Of a stretch of 19,130 nt of DNA, positions 14,835-19,130 are shown one piece after another. Under the pieces are notes generated by a model, which saw nothing but the letters and a program-made list of their open reading frames with translations, did no database searches and had not been told where the DNA came from. The stretch is from DAISLF01 sp964517345 (GTDB taxonomy: Bacteria; Patescibacteriota; Gracilibacteria; Peribacterales; Peribacteraceae). The DNA lies in NCBI GenBank assembly GCA_964517345.1, contig CAZFBZ010000026.1, positions 1 to 19,130 on the forward strand. Direction: 5' to 3'. The position numbers and the translations under genes were made by a program. Each line of letters opens with the position of its first letter. Positions within the stretch are counted from its first letter, which is position 1.

Positions 14835-15305
14835 ATGACGCTGTCCGATCGCATCTCCGCTCTGCTCACCAACCTCGACGCGCGCATCATCCTCGGCAAC
14901 GAAGCCGAGAAGGCCTACGCCGAGGCCACCGGGGGGACCTACACCCCCTACGATGCGAGCAGCGCCAACGCCGTCCTGAACAACGGGCCCGTCCCGAAGG
15001 CGGTGGCGAACGCTAGCCTCACGGTCGCCGGCTTCCGCGAGGAGACCGACGAGCCGTCCGAGGCCGGGCGGGAGCAGGCGCTGCGTGATATCGCGGCCGG
15101 CCGGCTGAAGAAGGCCGAGGTGCTGGCCCTGCGGCTGCAGGCCAACACGGGCTGGGACGCCCGCTCGATGTCGCGGGGCGTGGAGCGCCTCAAGACGAAC
15201 GAGAACCACGTGGACTTCACGCTCCTCAAGACGAAGGTCAAGGAGCTGGACACCCAGGTGGCGGCCGCTGTGGCGACGAAGATGTTGGAGATGCTCGGTC
15301 TGTAA
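14835..15305 (+). CDS. unrecognised 156-aa soluble protein
   Basis: No family recognised. The product has no signal peptide or membrane segment. It starts MTLSDRISALLTNLDARIIL, carries a Gly/Thr/Tyr/Ala-rich middle (ATGGTYTPYDASSANAV) and ends in two likely helices (AGREQALRDIAAGRLKKAEV and FTLLKTKVKELDTQVAAA). AAGGAG stands 5 nt before the ATG, the strongest Shine-Dalgarno in the window, in contrast to the leaderless neighbours. By eye it is more GC-rich than the surrounding genes. Structured RNA segments lie immediately before and after, so expression is probably controlled at the RNA level. A helix-rich nucleic-acid-binding role is conceivable but not shown. Confidence 0.78.
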   Translation: MTLSDRISALLTNLDARIILGNEAEKAYAEATGGTYTPYDASSANAVLNNGPVPKAVANASLTVAGFREETDEPSEAGREQALRDIAAGRLKKAEVLALRLQANTGWDARSMSRGVERLKTNENHVDFTLLKTKVKELDTQVAAAVATKMLEMLGL

Positions 15306-15317
15306 CACGTGATTGAT

Positions 15318-15540
15318 GGCCCTCGGGGCCTACAACACAAAGGAGTTCTGGCTGATCACTCCTTGGCACGATGCCGAACAAAACAGCAAAGGTCGGGGCG
15401 CAAGCTCCGGCTGGCCTAAGGGTGCGAGTGACGAACGCACCCTCGGGAGCAACAACGAGACAGGGAGGACCGCCAACCTTCCTAACCGCAATCAAAAACG
15501 GCGCCCCCGAGGGACACCGGCTGCTCACAAGGCAGCCGGT
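15318..15540 (+). ncRNA. candidate structured RNA downstream of the 156-aa gene
   Basis: Local stems in order: AAGGAGT/ACTCCTT (15340-15364), TGGC/GCCG-type small stem (15365-15375), CGGGGC-GCAA-GCTCCG with a GNRA-type loop (15394-15409), AGGGTGCG/CGCACCCT (15419-15443), GGGAGG/CCTTCC with one G-U (15463-15482), and ACCGGCTGC/GCAGCCGGT (15516-15540). CCCTCGGGG at 15320-15328 is fully complementary to CCCCGAGGG at 15505-15513, so a helix could close the domain; that 5' arm can also form a local GGCCC/GGGCC hairpin. It does not match the RNase P, tmRNA, SRP or T-box signatures I know. It could be the 3' UTR of the preceding gene, the leader of the Nudix-like gene or a separate RNA. No promoter identified. 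Confidence 0.5.
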
Positions 15541-15582
15541 TCTCTATCGAATTCATTTTTCTTTTTTTACCCCTTTTCTCTC

Positions 15583-16464
15583 ATGTCCGAATCCACACGT
15601 CCGGCAGAAGACCATGATGGCCTTGCTGCTCCCGAAACGTATGCAGAAATCCGGGGACTGAACAAAGATGCAGCCGCCGTGCGTTTGGCGGGTATGGGTG
15701 CCGTGACCGGCCGCGAGGCTGCCTCTGAACAGCAGACGGTCACCACGTTCGTTCCCCGTGCCATGACTCCGCGTGAATACCTGCGCGTCATCGCAGACGG
15801 GGCGGACGCCATGCCCGTCCTGGATATCTCGGGCTATCCGCAGCTGCGCGTCAGCGGATCGGTCATCCTGCGCTTCCGCGTCCGGAAAGAAGACGGAACG
15901 GAGGCCGTGCTTCTGACGTACAGCGACAAGTACAAACAGTTCGCGCAATTCGGCGGAGCCATCGAACTGAAGCCGGACTATCGCGCGGCGCTGGTTGCCC
16001 GCGGGATGGTGCCCGATGGCAATGACATGCGCTTCGACGCCGTCACTCCCGCACAGGCGCTTGAACTCACGGAGATGTTCCTCCGCGAGCAGGGAGACGT
16101 GGGCGAGAATATCGAAGGCGGGCCCGAGTGCGGTCGCCGCGAGCTCCGGGAGGAGGCCACGGAGGAATATCCCGTCGCCACGGCCGATCAGCTGGACGAT
16201 CTCTCCTTCGGATTCATGGGCTACGCGGTCAAGCTGGCGCCGGACGCCAAAGACCGCATGACGCTCTATCTGGCGAGGGTCTACGATGTTCCGGTGACGT
16301 CGGAGGCGGTGGCATCGTCGATCATCGCCAAGGCTGAGAAGAACCCCAAGGTCGCGCTGGTGCCGGAGGCGGAGATCCTCTCGCGGATCGGCAACGGCGT
16401 CGAGCCACTGGCCGCATCGGTCGTCCAGCCGCTCCCGGAATTGCCGAGAATCAAGGCGGAGTGA
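15583..16464 (+). CDS. Nudix-hydrolase-like protein with an insertion
   Basis: A 293-aa protein. Residues about 88-230 look like a Nudix domain, the fold that hydrolyses nucleoside diphosphates linked to another group: a beta-rich start (GSVILRFRVRKEDGTEAVLLTYS), FGGAIE (Gly124-Gly125, Glu128) and the metal-binding helix CGRRELREEATEE (Arg186, Glu187, Glu190, Glu191). About 50 residues separate the GGxxE part from the REL-REE helix, where ordinary family members are continuous, and the box's later Gly is absent. The N-terminal 85 residues are unassigned. The ATG follows a long T-rich tract (ATTTTTCTTTTTTTACC) with no Shine-Dalgarno. A terminator lies directly after the stop. Nudix assignment is moderate; substrate unknown. 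Confidence 0.65.
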   Translation: MSESTRPAEDHDGLAAPETYAEIRGLNKDAAAVRLAGMGAVTGREAASEQQTVTTFVPRAMTPREYLRVIADGADAMPVLDISGYPQLRVSGSVILRFRVRKEDGTEAVLLTYSDKYKQFAQFGGAIELKPDYRAALVARGMVPDGNDMRFDAVTPAQALELTEMFLREQGDVGENIEGGPECGRRELREEATEEYPVATADQLDDLSFGFMGYAVKLAPDAKDRMTLYLARVYDVPVTSEAVASSIIAKAEKNPKVALVPEAEILSRIGNGVEPLAASVVQPLPELPRIKAE

Positions 16465-16478
16465 GAGTGTTCACGAGC

Positions 16479-16515
16479 CCGGCCCCTCCAGTGACGTGCG
16501 GGGCCGGTTTTGTTT
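16479..16515 (+). terminator. intrinsic terminator after the Nudix-like gene
   Basis: CCGGCCCC (16479-16486) pairs perfectly with GGGGCCGG (16500-16507), followed directly by TTTTGTTT. The T tract doubles as the -35 region of the next promoter. Confidence 0.8.
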
Positions 16516-16537
16516 GTGCGCGCGGCGCCGATATACT
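16510..16537 (+). promoter_or_regulatory. promoter of the DUF457-like gene
   Basis: TTGTTT, 16-nt spacer, TATACT. The ATG at 16550 is 13 nt past the -10 box, so the leader is about 6 nt. The -35 box is embedded in the preceding terminator T tract. Confidence 0.6.
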
Positions 16538-16549
16538 GAGCGACGATCC

Positions 16550-16990
16550 ATGACCACACCCACGCATATCCTCGCCGGCCTCGTCATCGGCAAGATGACC
16601 GGCCACTACGCCGTGGCAATTGTCGCATCCAACATCATGGATCTGGACCATCTGCTGGCCTACCGTCGGGGCGGCGTGCTCTTCAAGCCCCTGAAGATGT
16701 TCAAGCACATGACCGAGCCCAAAGACACCCTCGGCGACCAGCGCGGCATTTTGCATAACGTCTTCGTCGCGGCAGTGGTCTGCGCGATTATTGCCTGGCT
16801 CTTCCCGCCGGCAGGCCTTGCCGTCACGCTCGGATATTTCACGCACTTGCTCTTCGATGCGCTCGACGGCTCCCGGTACTGGCCGTTCTATCCCAATCAG
16901 ACGATCGAACTCAACGGGCCCGTCTCGTACTGCACATGGAAGGAGGGCGTGCTCGCGCTCGGCCTGATTCTCGCGTTCTTCGTCGTGTAA
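16550..16990 (+). CDS. DUF457/YdjM-like membrane protein
   Basis: A 146-aa membrane protein with the motif order of DUF457/YdjM-type putative membrane metal-dependent hydrolases: THILAGLVIGK at the start, SNIMDLDHLLAY (DxDH), ILHNVFVAAV, then GYFTHLLFDALDGSRYWPFYP near residues 97-120, where the His and Asp pair would bind metal. Three hydrophobic segments are visible, including the C-terminal VLALGLILAFFVV. The family has no settled function. The ATG was chosen because the promoter TATACT lies 13 nt upstream; an upstream in-frame ATG at 16496 is inside the terminator hairpin of the preceding gene. No Shine-Dalgarno. Confidence 0.7.
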   Translation: MTTPTHILAGLVIGKMTGHYAVAIVASNIMDLDHLLAYRRGGVLFKPLKMFKHMTEPKDTLGDQRGILHNVFVAAVVCAIIAWLFPPAGLAVTLGYFTHLLFDALDGSRYWPFYPNQTIELNGPVSYCTWKEGVLALGLILAFFVV

Positions 16991-17030
16991 TCCGGGATAG
17001 GGGAGTACGATCACCGGTAATCCCGCGCCG

Positions 17031-17312
17031 ATGGAAGAACACCACTCCCACAAGGCCGCTGTCATCGTGCTCTCGCTCTCGGCGGTGATCACGTTCCTCG
17101 CCTGGAAGCGCATCGTCCGTGTGCTTCAGCCGGAGGGGGGTTCCGCGGAGTTCCTGGCGATCGGCTGGGGGGTCTTTCTGCTGTTCTGGCTCGCGGTCGT
17201 CGCGGGGCTCTTTGTCCGCGGGACGCGCATGCGCTTTGCGGTCATTGCGGCGCTCGGCACGTCACTCGTTGTGCTGCTCTGGAAGCTCTACGGACTGGTG
17301 GCCGTGGGGTGA
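17031..17312 (+). CDS. small three-helix membrane protein, unknown
   Basis: 93 aa: a His/Glu-rich start (MEEHHSHK), then three hydrophobic stretches near residues 8-24, 40-62 and 68-90, with basic loops (WKRIVRVLQ and RGTRMR). No family recognised. It follows the DUF457-like gene by 40 nt and is probably co-transcribed. CGGGAT and ATCCCG in the gap could form a weak stem. No Shine-Dalgarno is evident before the ATG. Confidence 0.65.
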   Translation: MEEHHSHKAAVIVLSLSAVITFLAWKRIVRVLQPEGGSAEFLAIGWGVFLLFWLAVVAGLFVRGTRMRFAVIAALGTSLVVLLWKLYGLVAVG

Positions 17313-17340
17313 TTGTTGAAATACAAATATATGCTATAAT
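17313..17340 (+). promoter_or_regulatory. promoter before the 17345 gene
   Basis: TTGTTG, 16-nt spacer, perfect TATAAT preceded by TGC (extended -10). It shares the string GCTATAATAATC with the promoter at 11628. The first ATG lies 5 nt past the -10 box and a second ATG 11 nt past, so the mRNA is leaderless or nearly so. Confidence 0.72.
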
Positions 17341-17344
17341 AATC

Positions 17345-17773
17345 ATGTTTATGGTGTTCCAGCCTCCAAACGAAGTAGGATTGCCGTCCGGTCCCGGGGG
17401 TCGTCCGGAGCAGGTCGTGCCTTCGCCGGTCGAGAAGAACGGCGCGTCGATGGAGAATGCGGAGCAGGTACCGGTGCGGACGACGATCCAGTGGCTGCGA
17501 GACGGGACGATCACGCTCGCGACGGCGCTTTGGCACGGCATTCCCGTGGAACTCGCCTTCAGCCTGAGTCCCGGCAAGCAGAAAGCGGTGATGGCCGAGT
17601 ACAAGACTCGGCTCACCGCCATCGGCGATCCGGAAATCATCCGCAACCAGGTGAAGGCGATGCTCGCGACGCTCGCGGCGCAATTCCCCGAGCTGGAAGA
17701 GCATTCGACACCGTGGATGAAAATCCGGTATCACTTCTTTAATAAGCTCGGACTGTGGGGCAAGTTCGGTTGA
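17345..17773 (+). CDS. unrecognised soluble protein of about 142 aa
   Basis: The N-terminal 45 residues are Pro/Gly-rich and probably disordered (FQPPNEVGLPSGPGGRPEQV). The remainder is helical: TIQWLRDGTITLATALWHGI, then SLSPGKQKAVMAEYKTRL, QVKAMLATLAAQFPELEE and the aromatic, basic end KIRYHFFNKLGLWGKFG. No signal peptide or clear membrane span, and no family recognised. Two ATGs (17345 and 17351) are possible; either fits the promoter, giving a leader of zero to a few nt. The stop codon lies inside a terminator hairpin. Confidence 0.68.
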   Translation: MFMVFQPPNEVGLPSGPGGRPEQVVPSPVEKNGASMENAEQVPVRTTIQWLRDGTITLATALWHGIPVELAFSLSPGKQKAVMAEYKTRLTAIGDPEIIRNQVKAMLATLAAQFPELEEHSTPWMKIRYHFFNKLGLWGKFG

Positions 17774-17793
17774 ACAGGCGCCACAGTTTTTTT
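17753..17793 (+). terminator. intrinsic terminator overlapping the gene end
   Basis: CTGTGG (17753-17758) pairs with CCACAG (17781-17786), extended inward past a mismatch, with an inner GTTC-GGTT-GAAC hairpin, and seven T follow. The stem contains the TGA of the preceding gene. The next ATG is only 10 nt past the T run. Confidence 0.78.
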
Positions 17794-17803
17794 CCTCTTC
17801 TGT

Positions 17804-18244
17804 ATGAGCCGTAACGATGTTCCTGAATCCGACGCTGAAGAACCCGGTGACCGTCTCGCGCGTCTCGCCGGCGAGTACGTCCGTGCACACGACGACCAGA
17901 ATTGGCATGTGCTGGATATTCCCGATCGCATGACGCTTCCTGATCAGCGTTACGCGACGCTCGCCGTCGGCGCGATGGGCGCGCCGATGCCGCAGATGAT
18001 CCTGGCGGTCTGCGCCGACGACGGCGAAGAGCGTCTGCTGAGCATGCCGGTGGAGGCGTATCACCGCAGGACGTTCACCGCGGCCGATTTCCAGGTGCAT
18101 ACGCGCGCGGATATCCAGTCGTACTACCGGTGGCAGAACAGCATCGACCGCATGAACCGCAGGCCGGGGGACACTACTGTCGATTTTCATCTGCGGATCA
18201 TGGGATTGCTCGGCGTGGATCTCGACGAGCCCATTCGCTACTGA
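17804..18244 (+). CDS. unrecognised 146-aa soluble protein
   Basis: No family recognised. An acidic N-terminus (DVPESDAEEPGDRLARLAGE) is followed by a beta-rich part (NWHVLDIPDRMTLPDQRYAT, MPQMILAVCADDGEERLLSM) and a C-terminal stretch with many aromatic and basic residues (IQSYYRWQNSIDRMNRRPGD). No signal peptide or membrane segment. There is no room for a promoter between the preceding terminator and the ATG, so it probably depends on readthrough or on an internal promoter I cannot see. The leader TTTTTTTCCTCTTCTGT is pure pyrimidine except one G, with no Shine-Dalgarno. Confidence 0.65.
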   Translation: MSRNDVPESDAEEPGDRLARLAGEYVRAHDDQNWHVLDIPDRMTLPDQRYATLAVGAMGAPMPQMILAVCADDGEERLLSMPVEAYHRRTFTAADFQVHTRADIQSYYRWQNSIDRMNRRPGDTTVDFHLRIMGLLGVDLDEPIRY

Positions 18245-18259
18245 GCGCATGCACAACTA

Positions 18260-18289
18260 ACCTCGAATTCCTTCCATGGAACTCGAGGT
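18260..18289. terminator. stem-loop between convergent genes
   Basis: ACCTCGA/TCGAGGT (7 bp), one mismatch, TTCC/GGAA (4 bp), 6-nt loop. It lies between the plus gene ending at 18244 and the minus gene ending at 18302. Only a weak T-rich tail (TGTTTCG) follows, so a shared terminator is likely but not certain. Confidence 0.6.
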
Positions 18290-18301
18290 CTGTTTCGTCG
18301 A

Positions 18302-18796
18302 TCACTTCTTTTGGGCCTGCTCCCTGCCCTTTTTCCTGGCGAGTGACCTGGCACGAATATCGTCCCAGATCTTCAGCGCCTCATCGTGCCTGCCGAGGTT
18401 GCCGAGGATGATTGCCTGGTTGACCCGCAGCAGCGGGCCACGCGGGTGGTCGGGAGGGACGTCCTGCAGCATCTGCTCTGTGGCCTTGAGCAGGGCTTTC
18501 GTGCTCTCGCCGATCCTGGTGCGATCGCGGAAGTCGTCACCGCTCTTGTTCGACAGCAGATTGTGCTCGCGAACCTGTTTGTCGTACTCCGCGAACTCAG
18601 CCGCCATCGGGTCGGGCTTCGGCTCGACCACGGTGGTCGACTTGGTCCTGTCGTTCTTCTTCTCCACCGTGGGCGGGGCGGAGATCTTCTTGCCGGTCGT
18701 CACGTCGCGGGGCGGGATGGCTTGGATGCCCATCCACACCATGAGCGCAGCTCCGCCGAGCGCGACGAGGACGGCTAGCACATAGCTGAAACGCAT
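18302..18796 (-). CDS. membrane-anchored TPR-like protein
   Basis: 164 aa: one N-terminal membrane segment (about 4-26, YVLAVLVALGGAALMVWMGI), a Lys/Pro/Thr-rich linker (about 27-62), an acidic helical part (AAEFAEYDKQVREHN) and a C-terminal tetratricopeptide-like helix pair (LRVNQAIILGNLGRHDEALK, WDDIRARSLARKKGREQ). It is probably anchored in the membrane with the helical part outside, serving protein contacts. AGGAG stands 9 nt before the ATG and the promoter is near consensus, so it should be well expressed. Specific family not recognised. Confidence 0.75.
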   Translation of the reverse strand: MRFSYVLAVLVALGGAALMVWMGIQAIPPRDVTTGKKISAPPTVEKKNDRTKSTTVVEPKPDPMAAEFAEYDKQVREHNLLSNKSGDDFRDRTRIGESTKALLKATEQMLQDVPPDHPRGPLLRVNQAIILGNLGRHDEALKIWDDIRARSLARKKGREQAQKK

Positions 18797-18856
18797 ACAG
18801 TCTGACTCCTGTGGGGACTTGGGGCGTTGGGCGAATGATCGGGCGAAACTTAGTAT

Positions 18857-18884
18857 ATTATAAAATTATATGTAATAGTGTCAA
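18857..18884 (-). promoter_or_regulatory. near-consensus promoter of the TPR-like gene
   Basis: Minus-strand TTGACA, 16-nt spacer and TATAAT: both boxes are perfect. A second TATAAT lies 8 bp further upstream, inside the spacer. The leader of about 54 nt ends in an AGGAG Shine-Dalgarno. Confidence 0.85.
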
Positions 18885-18887
18885 ATA

Positions 18888-18904
18888 TTTACTCCATGAG
18901 TAAA
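18888..18904. promoter_or_regulatory. palindrome TTTACTC-CAT-GAGTAAA abutting the -35 box
   Basis: Perfect 7-bp arms with a 3-bp centre, placed 3 bp upstream of the -35 box of the TPR-like gene. This is a typical position for an activator site or an upstream operator. The cognate regulator is unknown. Confidence 0.5.
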
Positions 18905-18946
18905 GTCGGCTGTTTTATCGGGACCCGTGGGGAACGGCGGGAGGGG

Positions 18947-18977
18947 TTGGGAGGTTCTCCTCCCAATGAAAGAACCT
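18947..18977. other. two mutually exclusive hairpins
   Basis: TTGGGAGG-TTCT-CCTCCCAA (18947-18966) is a perfect 8-bp stem. AGGTTCT (18952-18958) can instead pair with AGAACCT (18971-18977). The stems share bases, so only one can form at a time. On the minus strand this lies downstream of the tRNA; no T tract marks it as an ordinary terminator. Confidence 0.45.
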
Positions 18978-19059
18978 GCACCATTCCCTCTCTGTCTACT
19001 CCGAAAAGCCCGCACAGTGTGCGAGCGAAGGAGTAACGACCGAGAAGAGGGAATGGTGC
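18978..19059. repeat. long stepped inverted repeat overlapping the tRNA 3' end
   Basis: Outer arms GCACCATTCCCTCT (18978-18991) and AGAGGGAATGGTGC (19046-19059) match over 14 bp. Inside are TACTCC/GGAGTA (18997-19002 with 19030-19035) and CGCAC-AGT-GTGCG (19011-19023). The right arm includes the last six bases of the tRNA with its CCA. It could be a small MITE-like element, a remnant of integration at a tRNA, or a 3' processing or termination hairpin. Confidence 0.65.
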
Positions 19060-19129
19060 CACGGGCCGGGCTTGAACCGGCGACCCCAGGCTTATGAGTC
19101 CTGTGCTCTACCAGCTGAGCTACCGTGGC
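19054..19129 (-). tRNA. tRNA with CAU anticodon, probably elongator tRNA-Met
   Basis: A 76-nt cloverleaf with encoded CCA. Acceptor GCCACGG/CCGTGGC, D-arm GCTC/GAGC with AGCTGGTA loop, anticodon loop CTCATAA (anticodon CAU at 19094-19096), and T-arm GCCGG/CCGGC with TTCAAGC loop and discriminator A. The stem pair next to the anticodon loop (31-39) is A-G rather than paired. The perfect first acceptor pair argues against initiator tRNA; the lysidine-type tRNA-Ile (CAU) cannot be fully excluded. The gene ends one base inside the window edge, so its promoter is not visible. Confidence 0.93.
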
Positions 19130-19130
19130 A

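Noticed and set aside
15306..15582. tmRNA, RNase P RNA or SRP RNA
   Set aside because: None of their hallmark segments is present (no tRNA-like ends and tag, no GAGGAAAGTCC, no SRP apical loop).
15371..15661. Possible 96-aa ORF beginning MPNKTAKVGAQ
   Set aside because: It overlaps the hairpin region and then the Nudix-like gene in another frame, with no ribosome site; a short coding role cannot be excluded but is not supported.
1..19130. CRISPR array, diversity-generating retroelement or transposon
   Set aside because: No regularly spaced repeat array, reverse transcriptase or transposase was seen on either strand.
1..19130. UGA recoding as glycine, as in some CPR lineages
   Set aside because: TGA falls exactly at the natural ends of argS, the SH3b/NodB-like gene and others, and does not interrupt conserved frames.

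Overview
The window looks like chromosome from a GC-rich bacterium of the Candidate Phyla Radiation. A Peregrinibacteria/Peribacteria-like lineage is my best guess, but this is inference from gene content and style, not from a marker match. The support is a lone VirB4-type ATPase beside a coiled-coil lipoprotein, a bacterial TrmB-family regulator, a FemAB/DegT/Mur-ligase wall cluster, many small unrecognised proteins, few Shine-Dalgarno sites, and very short or absent mRNA leaders. UGA clearly serves as a stop (argS and several neighbours end in TGA), so this is not one of the lineages that reads UGA as glycine. No phage, transposase, integrase or CRISPR gene is visible.

Layout. 1-2848 (minus): VirB4-like ATPase running off the left edge, preceded by a lipoprotein gene; each has its own promoter. 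2849-3153: divergent promoter region with stem-loops. 3154-6364 (plus): argS, then a lipoprotein with two SH3b domains and a NodB-like deacetylase domain that has lost catalytic residues. 6365-6500: palindromic repeats between convergent genes. 6501-11506 (minus): a compact operon, in transcription order alpha/beta hydrolase, membrane-anchored Mur ligase-like protein, DegT-type PLP aminotransferase, FemAB-like aminoacyl transferase, small membrane protein. This is probably a cell-envelope or peptidoglycan-peptide cassette. 11640-13724 (plus): a 694-aa protein holding a divergent class-V-aminotransferase-like PLP fold, apparently leaderless. Its 3' end overlaps by 152 bp the end of the convergent trmB-like gene (13573-14406, minus), and an exact 31-bp direct repeat sits at the collision. 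The trmB-like promoter carries two copies of the palindrome TGACGA-N7-TCGTCA, a likely autoregulatory operator.

14407-15582 is the most unusual part. An unrecognised 156-aa gene with a strong Shine-Dalgarno is flanked by a hairpin-rich 5' leader and a hairpin-rich 3' segment with a possible long-range closing helix, so it may be a structured-RNA-associated locus. 15583-18244 (plus) holds a Nudix-like protein, a DUF457/YdjM-like membrane protein, a small three-helix membrane protein and two unrecognised soluble proteins. Terminators there merge into the next promoter or leader. 18302-18796 (minus) is a membrane-anchored TPR-like protein with a consensus promoter and an adjacent palindrome. The right end holds a CAU tRNA (minus) whose encoded CCA end is part of a long imperfect inverted repeat.

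Expression style is a shared theme. Several promoters have a TGN-extended -10 box placed so close to the ATG that the mRNA should be leaderless or nearly so. Other genes have pyrimidine-rich leaders without a Shine-Dalgarno. Only three genes (6782, 14835 and 18796 starts) show a clear one.
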